A stretch of DNA of 64,000 nt from positions 3,430,001 through 3,494,000 of the forward strand of contig CM064713.1 in the NCBI GenBank assembly GCA_032717465.1, given 5' to 3'. How positions within the stretch are numbered: the first letter of the stretch is position 1; every line of letters begins with the position of its first letter. The translations under genes were made by a program, and so were the position numbers. Source of the stretch: Coenobita brevimanus. Its lineage: Eukaryota; Arthropoda; Malacostraca; Decapoda; Coenobitidae. Under the pieces are notes generated by a model, which saw only the letters and a list, made by a program, of their open reading frames with translations, was not told where the DNA came from and searched no databases. This document shows positions 41,651 through 64,000 of the stretch, piece after piece.

Positions 41651-42949
41651 AGAATTATTGTGGATGTTTCTTCTGTTTTGATTTCATTCTTACCTCCAGT
41701 ACAAATCTGTAAAGGAAAATTAAGGAAAAATATATAACATTAACGGTTTCAGTTCCCAAGTAGATCATAATATGATTGAATTTAGCATTGCCAATTTCAG
41801 CACACTCTTGTTTTATGATTGGGATAAGTTTTGAAAACCAAATGTAAAACGAAATAAGCATTGTAATGATCATGTAAGCAAGAAAAACAGTCATTGAATG
41901 AGAAATTGGACATCACAGTGATTGTATAAGAAAAAAAAAAAAATCATAAAAACAAAAAAGGTCTTTGATTTTAATAGATTGTATAAATGAATGATTTTGT
42001 AACAAGGGTGTGCTGTATTGTAGTTAGATGAGTGATAGTCTGTTAGATGATTTCACAACCATTACACTTTGATTGTGGGATGAAAACCAGAGTTTGAACG
42101 GTTGATGGTCATACTGTATATATTTTAACGTTCGTGCTACAAGTGTCTGCAGTATATTTGAAAATCTTGAGTACATATGAAAATCCTATGCTCAGATGAG
42201 ATGCCCCTACATAGTATTAGTAGGTTGATGGACTTTTATATGTATAATCAAAGGGAATCTCTGGCATATGGGTTTTGACAATACAGTATTGAATTAATGT
42301 ACATACCCAGTAGTTGTTGTTGCAGACTATTTTTGGTCATTATTTACAGGCACCTGCTTTAGCAGTTTCCTCTTTTTCACCAGCCTGTTTTTGTACAGTG
42401 TAGGTTGATTTGGTGCTGAAAGTTTGTTGGAAACATGTTTTTAGTTATTAAACAAACCTCATCTAACCAAATCAGAGGGGATAATAGCATATTCAGATGG
42501 TATTATTTTATCAGGTGCAACAAATGGCGCCTGTCCCTCGCCAAAATTACCTTGTCCCCTTGATTGTGTATCACATGCAGAGACAGATGAAGTTAGTTTA
42601 ATATCTAAGATGTGTTTCCAGCAACCTATAGCATCAGATCATCCCACACCGGATAAAGAAGAGTCCATGAAGTAAAAATTGACCCTATTTTCTCTCTTTC
42701 TAAAATAGGAAAGTTGTTCAAAGTATAGATTATCTGTTGTTTCTTCCTTCATTAATAAAATTTGCTCATTGAACAGGCTCATAGACGTATGGCTGAACAT
42801 GAACGCCCTCAGCCATGGCCTTTCATAGCCTGTTTATTCACATAAGGATTTGCACAGGCTGTTAGACATACCTGTTTGGATAAACATTACCACTAATGCA
42901 AATTCCAGAACAGACTATACCAGGTAGATGAAAGAATTCAGAACCTCCA

Positions 42950-43173
42950 CTACACTCATTGTTACTCTAACTTGGTCTAAATCAGCTATGTCTCCATCTT
43001 GAATGCTGTGCTGTAGCAATAGATTATCACTAGACTGTGGTGCTAGTCACAGACAAGTGTTATGGATAGCATTCAGAGCTACATGCAACACTGTATTTTT
43101 TCTGTCACTGTTCTACAAGAAACAAGGTGCAAAAGGGCGAAAATTTGGGCCAGGTTCAAGTAAAATGAGTACT
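42950..43173 (+). mobile_element. MITE-A copy 6
   Basis: Starts CTACACTCATTGTTACTCTA, ends GGGCCAGGTTCAAGTAAAAT; same orientation as copies 1, 3 and 5. Confidence 0.75.
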
Positions 43174-43285
43174 TTATAATAGAACGTACATGATTTTTTT
43201 TAAGCTTGCCAAGCCTGCCGTACACAGTGTTTTCATTACAGACAAACCTCGCAACAGCTCTAGACTAACCCTTTCAATCTGATAC

Positions 43286-43426
43286 TTATTCATGCTATCA
43301 TCTGGTGATTTTATTCAGCTTGATAAGTATATGTAGTAGGAGTGGTTGTAGATAACCTCACTTAATCCCTTTACTACTATAGACCTTTCCTTAGTTGAAT
43401 AAAATTGTTTGGAGGCAGAAGTAATG
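43286..43426. mobile_element. MITE-C copy 2
   Basis: Inverted ends 'ctggtgattttattcagctt' and 'gttgaataaaattgtttgga', more diverged than copy 1. Confidence 0.6.
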
Positions 43427-43429
43427 ATG

Positions 43430-44260
43430 TAAAAGAAAAGTGTCCAGATTGAAGGGATTAAGAACATAAGTACAGCAAGCACTGTGAGTCTTGTCCTTCA
43501 TGGAGTTGGAAAATTCATGCACAAATATACTTATCAGGCTGAGAATATTAATGATATCAGGCATATAGAATGCATTTCCCAAGCTCAAGAGTGTGAGCTA
43601 AGTACATAGTTTGTGTCGTAAATTCGTTGACGTGTTTTTTCCAGTCACAAATTGTAAGTTGCTGTTTGTGATGACAGTTTTCATAGCTTTTAATTCTGCT
43701 GAGTGCAAGAAGGGGCAATGTCCAGAAATGCCAAATTTGAATTTGATCCATGCAATGCCATCCCAAGTGACATTCCATTACTTTTGAGTTGTAAAAGGTC
43801 CAGACCGTATCTCTGTTAGTTGAATTTGCGGTACACAATTTGTAGGCGTAAGTCAGTTCAAGTCAAGGGGATTTAAAAGATTTTGCCTCTAAAAATAAGG
43901 TTTTTGAACTTTGGCCCTTCTTGCAGCCAGTTGGAGAATTATTAGTATACTGTATTTAACTTTTTTGCTTGTGCTCACAGCAGTTGTTGAAGTTAATTTT
44001 TAATGGAAATTACTGTTTTTTTATATCAAAAATCTTCAACAAAATTTCTCACCGAAGATGAGCGTTGACTTTAGAATTAGTTTTTTATGAAAAAGTGAAG
44101 AATTCTTTGGTTACCAGATATGTAACTATCATAACTCGAAGCATAATCATGAGGTGTTCCCCAAGTGATGTCATAGTTTGTCTGCATGTGAAAAGTTGGG
44201 TCACTTATGGACATTATAACCTCGTCATGCATATTTTTTATTATTATCGTTATTATTATT
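43430..44260. other. No recognisable gene
   Basis: Only short open frames without known motifs; ends in an ATT-rich run. Confidence 0.4.
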
Positions 44261-44698
44261 TATTCATTCATTCATTCATTCATCATCAAATCCATTGTTG
44301 CCCAGTGAGGAGCTTAGGAGTCGGGGGCTAGGCAAGTTGGTCCCTGACATTTTAGATGAGAGTGACCAGCCTCACTCATCCCTGAGAGGCATTACGTGAG
44401 CAAGAAACCCCAACCTCCCCTTGGATATAAACCTGCACTGGCTCAATCCATTTGGAGAGCCTTGATTACCGACTAAACCACCAGGTGCCATAATTTGGTT
44501 GTATGGTTACAACCCAGCATAGCAAATGGTGTCCTGGAGTACAGGAAACCATTTGGCTTGTCACTCAGTGTAGAGTCACCCTTAGACAGAAAGAAGAGGA
44601 AAGAATGATGGAAAGAAAGACAGAAGAGGAAAGAATGATGGAAAGAAAGACAGAAGAGGAAGGAAGGAAGAGAGGAAAGGGCAGGCACCTACCCATAG
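44261..44698 (-). mobile_element. SINE-1 copy
   Basis: Reverse copy with an (ATTC)n tail at 44261-44281 and the tRNA-like region near 44440-44500. Contains a tandem (GAAAGAAAGACAGAAGAGGAAA) duplication in the equivalent of the T/C-rich block. Confidence 0.78.
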
Positions 44699-44733
44699 AT
44701 TATTATTATTACAGTATTATTATATTGTTTGGC

Positions 44734-44867
44734 TTATTCTTGCTATATTCAGACAATTTGATTCAGCTTAGTGGAGCCATTAGTTATTTAAGGGATTAAT
44801 AAGAGCTGTATCTAACTCCTCTGGTTCAGAAAGTGCCTCCTATGCTGAATGAGTGTTGAGCAAGAAA
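44734..44867. mobile_element. MITE-C copy 3
   Basis: 'ttattcttgctatattcaga' at the left, 'gtgttgagcaagaa' at the right, inverted. Contains the 'gagctgtatctaactcc' core also present in copy 1 ('ggctgtatctaacccc'). Confidence 0.65.
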
Positions 44868-45659
44868 AAAGATGAAATATGCCATCCAGTTCAAAAGTTA
44901 AGGATAGTAGAATTATTGTACTTTACAATCTGCAACTCCATTGTTACTCTACCATTGGAAAATGCCCGTTTTTCACTCATTTCTTATCACAAAGAAACTG
45001 TTTATTCACGGTGATATATTGAATTTTAGGCCAAATATGGTTTAACATACTGTGATGAAGGTTACTTCTTAAATTTTGGGCAAAATATGGTTTAACATGA
45101 TGTAGTGAAATGCTAATCTTGATGCATGAGTATAATACAGTATTAATGTATAAATTGTAGCAGAGGCAGTGCATATCATCTCTCTCTCTCTCCCAGCCTG
45201 GCCAGTGTAAAGTTCCTGCCTGCTACCATGGCAGCCATAGGACACAGCCTGTGCTACTGAAAGAACAGATATACAGAGGCCAAACTGAGTCATGCATCTC
45301 ACTGACTTTTCACGCACTGGAGAGCCATCCTAGTGCAGTGATACTTATCACCAGATTCAATATGTTTCGTTTAGTTTGATTTTGTGTATAAAGACTCCAG
45401 CATACTTGCATGCATTGGCTATGGTCACTAATGGTGGCTGTTCACACTGCTTGATCTCTGGCAGCCTCTGTATTTGGTCCTTTATCCCTGAGGTCACACT
45501 GTATGACCTTGTCCCTTTATATATATATATATATATACCTCACACAGCTCTACCCTCAACATTCATACCGTCATGCTCCCATCTCTCCACATGCCCAAAT
45601 CATCGCAGTCTACAGCTTCTCATCACATCACTAATACACATAGTTGGCCATGTGTACTT

Positions 45660-45690
45660 TTTGCATCATCATCATTATCATCATCGGTTG

Positions 45691-45738
<48 letters not shown>

Positions 45739-45795
45739 GTCATCACTCATCATCAGTCATCATCATGATCATCATTATCATCATCAGTCATACTG
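45660..45795. repeat. (ATC)n microsatellite
   Basis: TCA/ATC run immediately before Repeat-E copy 2. Confidence 0.92.
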
Positions 45796-45960
45796 ACTTC
45801 CATTCCTATCCCAAGGTAGGGTGCAGAGAGTGATAAAAAACTTGATTGAATGAGATATGGTACTAACCAAAGTTTGCCCAATTGAATGAGCAACACTCCC
45901 TTTCACTCATCGTTCAGTCCCCCGGAATCCTGGCTCCACCTGATAGGACAAAAAACATTC
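45796..45960. repeat. Repeat-E copy 2
   Basis: 'aaagtttgcccaattgaatg', 'tccctttcactcatcgttca', 'ggaatcctggctccacctga' match the other two copies. Confidence 0.65.
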
Positions 45961-46872
45961 CGCACGTAGCCTCACACTCACCTATCTGACACTGGTAATT
46001 GATGGCTGTTGCGATGTATAATACATGCAATGCAGGGTTTATACTGTATTATTTCCATAGCCCATAAACCATGTATGAGTGACCCAAGCTTTTCACTTGA
46101 AAACCAACAGTGATGTCATTAGGTTCTCGCCACCTTGATCTCTTGACATGAAAGGTTAGTAAATTGTATATATTCTGTACATACACTTAACAGTAAAAAC
46201 AGGAGAGAAAGTTAATTTAGAATATTTATTTTTTCACTTCTCCAGCTTTTCCCACCTTAGTATAAGAATGATTTAGCATCAAATAGACAACCGTGTTTGC
46301 AGGAGTACATGTAGTAATTTAACCATAGAGGTATGATGTGGATTTGCCATGTACAGCAACCAATACTGTACATAATTTACCATAAGAGTTATGTTGTGGA
46401 TTTACCATTTACAGTAGATCAGTGCAACCAGTCAGAGAGATATGGCATTACATGACTAAGTATAACTTGTGGCTATTACAGTAGAGCTTAAGTTTCTCAT
46501 CACAAGGTAAAGCTTAATGACTTTCGTGGTTAAGTTCGTAAATATTAGGTAAAAGCTATTGATGGATGTTTAATATTTTTAGACTCCCATTTTATCACTT
46601 TGTATTATGTTTTATAAGAAAATCATATTAGTGAAGTGATGAATGCTTATATTATTATTCAATCTTGCTCCACTCTAGAACTGTAAAATGTAACAGGTTT
46701 TTATAGATTTTAGTGCTATAAGGCACAACTCTTAAAGAAAATTTTCTGTAGAGCACCCATTGTATAAGAGACTGCACACTTATTGCATTATGATCATAGA
46801 TTATCCCTGTTGTGATATGTAAAGGGAAAAAAATGGTTGGTCTGGTGTGGCAAGCATTGTAAGGAAGCTTAT

Positions 46873-47133
46873 CAGGGCCAGATTACCAGGTATAGGCAAA
46901 ATGGGCAACTGCCTACCAGACCACAGCCTGTCACAGGCCATCCAGACTTCCAGAGCAGAATAAATATACGCTTTGGGCATCCAAATTAGGACCATCACCC
47001 ATCAGGCCATCAAAAATGGCCATTATAGATCATGCCAAAATTTCACTGGAAATAACAGAAAAAATAGAATTAAATGTTGCAGGCCAACTGTCTGTGTTGC
47101 CTACCAGGCCACAGCAGGGTTAATCTGGCCCTG
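46873..47133. mobile_element. hAT-type MITE with perfect 8-bp target duplication
   Basis: 261 bp, ends CAGGGCCAGATTACCAGG and (reverse) CAGGGCCAGATTAACC. Direct repeats AAGCTTAT flank it at 46865-46872 and 47134-47141. An inner 'gcctaccagaccacagcc'/'gcctaccaggccacagc' direct repeat is present. Confidence 0.9.
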
Positions 47134-48385
47134 AAGCTTATGTAACATTTTGTTATGTTACATTGAAGTCAAACTTGTTCTAAATACAAAGAAAATCCAA
47201 CAGGACCGTATTGTGTAACTGAGAGTTTTTGGTCTCTTATCTAATCTAATCCAAAAATGACACCACATATCCTCTTAAGGAATCCCCTTATTGGGAGTAG
47301 CCATGGTACAGCTGAGGTTCTTTATAGAGTAGAAGCCAAACCAGGTGACAACACCAGCTAATTACTTCCCAACAGTTGCTGCAGGCTGTTAGGACAAAAG
47401 ACGTTTGAGATGCGTAATTAGACTTGTAGCAGCGTGAGAGTCTCAGCTTGAACTTTGACTCTAGATTCAGTCACTCAGAAGAAGTAACACTTGTGTCTTT
47501 TTTCGGTGATGATAGTGTGGCCGTCTACCAAGCTGCTTTCATGGTAGCACCTCCCAGTGTTGATGGCAGCCATCCACCTACTTCCTAAAAGTATTTGGTC
47601 TCAAAGTGTCATTATAAAATGCGACATCAGTTTGGTGGTGCCAGTCAGTCGGCATTGCTCTCATGAAGGGTTACAATAACAAAATTAAAATGACAAAATT
47701 AACAAATGCATGAGGAAAGTAGCAGCAGAATGTATCCTGTCATTTCACTTATGCATTTGTCTGAATGTCCATTTATTTCCAGATGCTTAGTCGTTCAAAA
47801 GGTGATCGCAGTTAAAAGGCATGATTTCTGTCTGTTTCTCAGTTATTCCCCTACCTTATAATCTTGCCTGTCTGTTCATCTTATCATCATGATCATCCAG
47901 ACTTTTCCCACTCCAAGATGTAGCGAGGTAGGGTCCACACCTGGAAAGGAAAGAAAATTAATAAAACGAGATACCAGAGTTTGCTCAAGTGAATGGGCCA
48001 CACTTCCATTCCAGCCTTCCAAATCCTGGCTCCACCTGACAATGAAATAAATTTAGGCAGTAGTTACATAAATGAAATGGAATCGTAAATAGAGTTGTCC
48101 AGTCTCTTATACATGATTCACAATTGTATCATAGTTATGTAGTTTCATGTCTCTTTTTCTTTTTTCTTTTTTTTTCCCCCAGTATATTGGTCATGTTGGA
48201 AGTAACTAGTGTAATACACGAGTGCATTATGTATTTAGTACAGGGTAAGGTTTGTCACTAAGAAAAAGGAGTGTCTCAGGCCATCATTGTATATTATGCA
48301 TATTTCATGTTCACAGCCACATATGTACATACCTGCATTATACACTTTTAAGGCACATATATTTATTCCTAGTAGCTGATATTAA
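47134..48385. other. No gene; one Repeat-E copy
   Basis: Repeat-E copy 3 at about 47880-48050 ('gtttgctcaagtgaatgg', 'atcctggctccacctgac'). The remainder shows nothing recognisable. Confidence 0.5.
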
Positions 48386-48754
48386 GGGGAGACTTCATTT
48401 TTTTGGTTGAAAATGAACTTATTCATCAATTTACATGAAATTTTACTGGATAATAGCTATATTTGCCAAAACTAATCCCCGAGCTTTATTTGTAAATGAT
48501 TAATTTAATCACTGATATTTTTATTAATCACTGATATTTTTAAAATGATTATATGTTTACTCACTTAGGAGCAGTAGTCAGTGAAAGTTAGGTTAATATA
48601 TATTAAGATTTTACTGAATATTTTTTTCTTTTCTTCATGTATCATCCTGAAACTTTCTACACTCTTAAGTAGGTATCATAACTATTATCCAGTGAAGTTT
48701 CATGTAGATTGACGCATACTTTCATTTTCAACCAAAAAAATGAACTGTCATCCC
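48386..48754. mobile_element. Long-TIR TTAA MITE
   Basis: 369 bp. Flanked by TTAA on both sides (48382-48385, 48755-48758). The inverted arms are about 85 bp: 'catttttttggttgaaaatg' and 'tttactggataatagctat' on the left pair with the right arm. A transcript would fold into a long hairpin. TTAA suggests piggyBac mobilisation (inference). Confidence 0.8.
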
Positions 48755-48758
48755 TTAA

Positions 48759-50314
48759 GACATTTCTCTTGTATGCATGTTCTGCACGTATGAAATTGCA
48801 CTTGAAATTCTCAACTCTCCCCATCCATGTGTATTAATAGTCTCAAATACTTGTCTGTGTTGAATATGTTTTGAGTTTTATCTGCAGCTTACCAAAGCAA
48901 TGTATGTAACACTCGTTTAAATGCACTTCTCTCTGGACATTACATAAGAATATCACAAGGAAGTCTTGGGAAAGAGGCAGATGGCACACAAACATTGAAT
49001 AGAAGGATTTTACAGTTTTTATTTTTATTTTTTTTAGTTGTGTTTTCACTGGGCAAAAGAAACTAATGTGTTAGCTGCTTTTGCGAGCTATTTTTAAATT
49101 TGTTTACCTCATGCTGTAGTGGAATCTCACAGTTAAGGAACAGTTGAAAATTTGATATTTAGCTCCTATGAGTACTCATTGCTGCAACAAACCATCCTTC
49201 CAAGCTGAATCCCACTGACTGTTGATAATTCAACTCACAAAAACTGCAAGTGTGTTAGCCATTTTCTGCCCAGTGTGACACCAACTTTAAATGTTGTGTC
49301 ATTAGTTATTTGATAATATTTCTTGGAATAACAATTAGCTTTAAACTTAGCCACTTTTGTACAGAAGATATGACTTAGCAAAACTGCACAATTAAATTAC
49401 TAAAAGTGTGACAGTAAGGGTTGAACAGTAATACATTTTGGTATAGAGTGAAGTATGCTAGATTTCACTGCCACATGATGTTTTTGAATTGTATTGGGTA
49501 GTGTTATGTCCTCACCATTGTTGCCACACTGGCAATTTATTATTTTTTTCAGTTGTTTGTGTAGTGTCATTCGTGCCATTAATTATTTAAGTGTGTTCAG
49601 AATCATTTTACAGCTGATTATAAGCAGTTTAATTGTGCATTTGGCACTGATTGCACAATTTGTCATAAAATGTGTGCTAATTGTTTGTAGTTTTCTTGCA
49701 AGCTCTCCAGTTTACTCACTCATATATGGTACATCTTTGTGACATAAATTGAAAATCAGTGATTTTACCAGTACCTGTATAACTATTAAAGGAGCTTGTT
49801 ATTGTACACCATGATGATACTACTTAAAAGATTAAGCCCCAAAGTAATTGAAAATAGGAGGTCAGCCCCAAAAGAAACGAAACTTTTTAAATAGCACACC
49901 AACTAGCGGGCGTAGTGTGATCACAACGGGAGTGCTGTGTATCGATGACTTTGAGCTCCAGTCTAACACAAGCCACATCATGCCACATCACTTAGTCATA
50001 GAAGTACATGAGCTTAAGTGAACATATGTTTGGTGCACTTGGTGAATTTTCTCCTGTCTCTTCTATAATCTGAAATTGGTGACCTTTCAGGGTGGATGCT
50101 ATGCTATAAATGTATCTGTCAGTTACTTGTATGCTGCGGGGATGTTTCAGTGTGCTAGTGTAGACATGAGTGTGGCAGTGGGTGTAGGAAATGAACGAAT
50201 GATACTGGGTGGACTTTATAGTGCTGACAGAGACGTCCCTGGAACTCACGGGGATTCTCCCAGAGGATTGGAAGAGGAGTGATATATATATGGACTGCCA
50301 TTTATTTACAAGAG
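48759..50314. other. No recognisable gene
   Basis: AT-rich. No gene-like frame with splice context and no repeat boundary could be fixed here. Confidence 0.4.
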
Positions 50315-50575
50315 TGTGAACAGTCCTATGTGGTAGGTGGTGGCAACTGTTTTTCCACTCACGATGTAATGCTGCATGCAGCTTCCCTCACTTTTATCAT
50401 TCTTTTTCTGTGCAAGCCCTCCACTCTTCCTGTTTCTCCCATCTTTCTTGTCACCTTTTTATTACTCTTCTTTCCTTTTCGGGTGGCTTTACATTGATTA
50501 ACAAGCCTAATGGTTTCCTGTAAGTCAGGAAACCATTTACAACACTGGGTGGTAACTATATAACTAACCCATACG
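50315..50575 (+). mobile_element. SINE-1 fragment (5' part)
   Basis: Carries the 5' and T/C-rich parts ('ttttccactcacgatgtaat', 'caagcctaatggtttcctgt') and stops at 'gggtggtaactatataacta', just before the tRNA-like part. A LINE-A 3' end on the + strand follows at 50650-50700. Confidence 0.65.
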
Positions 50576-51109
50576 TGCTCCGTACACGTCAAGAAGTGGG
50601 TTGACGAAAGGTTAGTTACCCATCCCTGAAATACAACTAACAGAAGGACAAATGGCCACCCTTTATGGGATTATGGCATTTGGCTGTGGTTAGATAGCTA
50701 GTAAACATCCCAAACTTGAATGACTGTGTATATTGCTGCATATTCAGTGGGTTGATCATTTTCTGCAGTGGTATGCGAGGTGTAGTCTCTCATGGAAAAT
50801 TAGAGCAAATGAAACATCTTATTTTTATAGTTTTATTGAAAAAATGGTATAAAACTATACAAAACAACAACTGCACTGTTGCCTTAATGTATTGTAGTAG
50901 AACTAATATTTTTTTTAATAATTATTAAGCAAAACTGATGCTTTGTACATTAGCATTTCCAATGGTTTAAGTGAACCTCAAAATCTGGCTGATGCAGATA
51001 ATTTTGTTTAGCTGAGCTAAGCCTTTCCCAACAAAATGAAAAAACATGACCAACAGTAGTGTGTGATGATAATTGATGTGTATTTATAGTGCTGCTGTCA
51101 CATTCAGGA

Positions 51110-51306
51110 CTATACTATTCACTTTAACTTGGCCAGAAATTACCATCTTTCCATCTTAAGTGCTGAGCTGTAACAGTAGCTTAGAATATGGTGCTAGTCG
51201 TAAAGAAGTATGGAAAGGATGCATTGTTGTATTCTGCCACTGAGCCATGTGAAATAAGCTGCAAGGTGAAGAAAATCTGGCCCAGGTTAAAGTGAATAAA
51301 CTGTAG
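51110..51306 (+). mobile_element. MITE-A copy 7
   Basis: Starts CTATACTATTCACTTTAACT, ends GGCCCAGGTTAAAGTGAATA; full length. 51307-52555 shows no other recognisable feature. Confidence 0.8.
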
Positions 51307-53014
51307 ATATAGTATGATGATGATAACAGTTATGGTGTTGATGTTAATTTTGTATCGATTAACTATTGTAAATGAATTCAAAAGCTGAAATGCAGTATTG
51401 GACGTATACCTTCATGGCAAAAGTCTTGACCACAAATGAGAAATCTGTGCTCAGAACTAATAAGTGATGAGATGGGTGTAAAGGGTTGGGTTTGAAAGAT
51501 GTATTGGAATAAAAGAGAATGTTCCTTAATACCATACTTAAAACTAAATACTGCTGCTGAGGGTCATCTAATTAACTGTGCATAATAGCTTACCAGTGCT
51601 TTCAAAGTTGAAGTTTACGCAGTGGGCTGAGTCCGTAATGCTTTGACTAGTATGCCGCATGTGTTTTAAAACATGCATTGAACGAACACTGATGTAGCAG
51701 ATAATTACAGTACAGTAATTTATGACCGTGCAGTTTTGGTTGTGTTGTTAATGTTTTGCAGTCCTTTTGAGAATGCTAGTGGGCAACCTTACAAGAAAAA
51801 TGACATTTGAATCCTGCTGTGTGTGTCACTGTCAGCTTTAAACAGTACTGCAGTAGTAAAATCTGATCCGTTTGTAGCGCTGTAAAACCTTCAGACATGA
51901 TAGCACTAATAAATCGTACTGTACTTGGAATGTTTTCAGACTGAACTGAGAGGAAAACCATGTTATTAACCATTTGATGGGAGGTCATGGCTAAGAGGAC
52001 ATTTTGAAATTGGAAAAACTGACAAAGGGGATTTGGCAAACACCAGTTCATGGTTGCCCTCTAATAGTACAGAATATAATTGTGTGTGTATGAGGGGAGA
52101 GGACGAAAGCATAACTTCTCAACACTGTCTTGGCCATTGCAAATGAACATTACAGCTTAACAGAAATTCACAGTTTCTAATTCACTGTACCATCACCTTG
52201 CGGTTGACTTTTAATAGAGGGAGGAATACACAGTTTTGTATACACCAACATATCAGAAAAAAATTACCTGACAAAAACTCCAGAGCACACTAATTGGCTA
52301 ACATTATATTAATATTCTCTGGCCATATAGTGATGAGTGTTGAGAAAATGCGTTACAAAGTCCTTATGGAGATTTTTAAAAATAGGCCATAGACTCTGAC
52401 TTTAGCCTGTGCACAACTGAATGTTGAGGAAGGATTCCTATTGGGATGATATTTATTGAATATAAAGTACTATCACAGTCAAGAAAACAGTTTAAAATCT
52501 AATGTGCAATTGGTACTAGATTAAAAGTATGGGGAGTAAATGGAGATGAAAGGTGGTGACATTTTTACATTATTTTCTGGGGCACTGACATCATCTGTAT
52601 TTCCGCATCTTTTGTTTGCTTCATGGGATATAATTTTAACATTCAGTATGAAAAGTTGGGGAAGCAGATCTAGATGAAAAAGAAATGGTAGTGTTGCAAA
52701 ATTTTCTTATATGTAAGTGCACCATCATGTGTTTCCGCAACTGTTGCTTCATCCGTGGCAGATAATAAACTGGTGCAAAGTGAATTGTTTGGAAGTAGGT
52801 GGAAATGAAAAGGTGGTGGTAGTCTTGCAAAATTTTCTGCTGTCAGTGCACCATCGTTGTCTGTGTTTCCGCATTTGTCGCTTCATCCTTGGTAGTTAAC
52901 TGGTAATAGATGAAAAGTTTGGAAAGTTACAGTAGATGATAATGAAGTAGGTACAGATACAGATGAAAAGGTGGTGGCAGTTTTGCAATATTTTCTGCTA
53001 TCAATGCACCATCA

Positions 53015-63141
<10,127 letters not shown>

Positions 63142-63223
63142 CTGCAACACAACCCTGGCTCTCACACCCAAACCCACACCCAGACCCCACTCTCAGTCAC
63201 ACTCCTATTCATTTAGATTAAAG

Positions 63224-63866
63224 CAGTGGTTTCAACCCTGTGGTTCACAAATACAGCTAGATCGTCAAGCCAGAGCTGGCTGTTGTGAGTTTTCATTAAA
63301 AATTTGGCTAAACCTTTTGTTTACAGTTAAATGTTGGTTCACCAGTCGAGGGTTAGCACTGGCGTCAGTGGACTGATTCAGTTAGGCTTCTTATACGGGC
63401 ACATCACTGATTTATTAGACTCTTCTTGAACAAGAGTCTGCGAATTCTCTTGGGAGATCTGTCGTGGAGACAGCCTACTGACATCAATCTCTCACCAACC
63501 AGAGCCCAGCTGCCAAACTGAATATTTTCTAGCGGCCGAAATATGATGACTAATTGTTTTCCATATTTTAGAAGCATCAAGCATAAGCTTATGTACTTTA
63601 TTATGTGTCGGGCAATGGAACATGTGGCCAAATCCGTAACTTCAGAATCATTTAGGTTTACTGAAGTAGGTGTATAGAAATCAACATCATTCGTGAGAAT
63701 GACAGTAACTGGAATTACATAAAAATATTAAACTTCTTTTGCGTTATCATTATCTGTTCCAGCACACGTAGCTTATATTACAACTGAACCACTTGGAATG
63801 AATGTGGCCCAGCTTGCTCCATGGAGAGGCTCTGGGCTGCAACCAAGGAAGATTAAGAACCACTGA
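63224..63866. mobile_element. hAT-type non-autonomous element
   Basis: 643 bp with ends CAGTGGTTTCAACCCTGTGG and (reverse) CAGTGGTTCTTAATCTTCCT, typical hAT/Charlie-like termini. An 8-bp target duplication is not clean (gattaaag on the left). No transposase frame seen. Confidence 0.65.
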
Positions 63867-64000
63867 TTTTGGGCCACGAAACAGAGCATCATGGTCACCT
63901 TGTGTAGATTGGTATAAACTGTAATTGGTAATGCAAAGCTAATTGAAAATGCTGTAAATTGTAAAGGTTTTCATTAAATAATCAGATCGTCGACATGCCA

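Noticed and set aside
49856..50000. 'ggtcagccccaaaagaaacg' as a mariner-type end
   Set aside because: No inverted partner could be found nearby.

Overview
The window is eukaryotic, AT-rich and very rich in microsatellites, and is probably from a decapod crustacean. That reading rests on an intron-rich CoREST gene, a secreted serine protease whose active-site pocket matches crab collagenase (brachyurin), and a dense load of LINEs, SINEs and small DNA transposons. The species assignment is an inference.

Two host genes are recognisable. On the + strand, 8075-35452 holds a complete CoREST/RCOR corepressor gene: ten coding exons with consistent splice phases give a 428-residue protein (N-terminal leader, ELM2, SANT1, a four-cysteine zinc-binding-like motif, LSD1-binding linker helix, SANT2). 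On the - strand, 63141 down to 53015 holds the 3' part of a chymotrypsin-fold (S1A) serine protease. The exons carrying the signal peptide and His57 must lie beyond the right edge. An exon ending at catalytic Asp102 (62993-63141) is followed by two alternative middle exons, A (60359-60684) and B (57570-57862), and then one shared exon with the Ser195 motif and the C-terminus (53015-53182). A and B encode the same part of the fold, with the same entry and exit phases.

Layout: 1-8.0 kb is repeats, microsatellites and the presumed CoREST upstream region. 8.1-35.5 kb is CoREST, whose introns contain a nearly full-length CR1-like LINE (19.4-23.6 kb), a shorter LINE (15.1-17.0 kb) inside a Tigger-like transposon, and many MITEs and SINEs. 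35.5-52.5 kb is intergenic and repeat-rich; it includes a 1,969-bp TTAA-flanked piggyBac-like insertion inside a LINE. 52.5-63.2 kb is the protease gene. 63.2-63.9 kb is a hAT-type element.

The most unusual signal is in the protease locus. Exon edges (5' splice-site edge, 3' splice-site edge, Ser195 exon start and end) occur as short tandem arrays of degenerate copies. Exon A lies between about 1 kb of polypyrimidine and about 0.75 kb of polypurine in the transcript, which are roughly complementary. A related array of polypyrimidine-AG units precedes CoREST exon 4. Together with the A/B exon pair, this suggests alternative splicing that could swap the substrate-binding part of the protease while keeping the catalytic triad. 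Everything was read by eye; no alignment or structure program was run.
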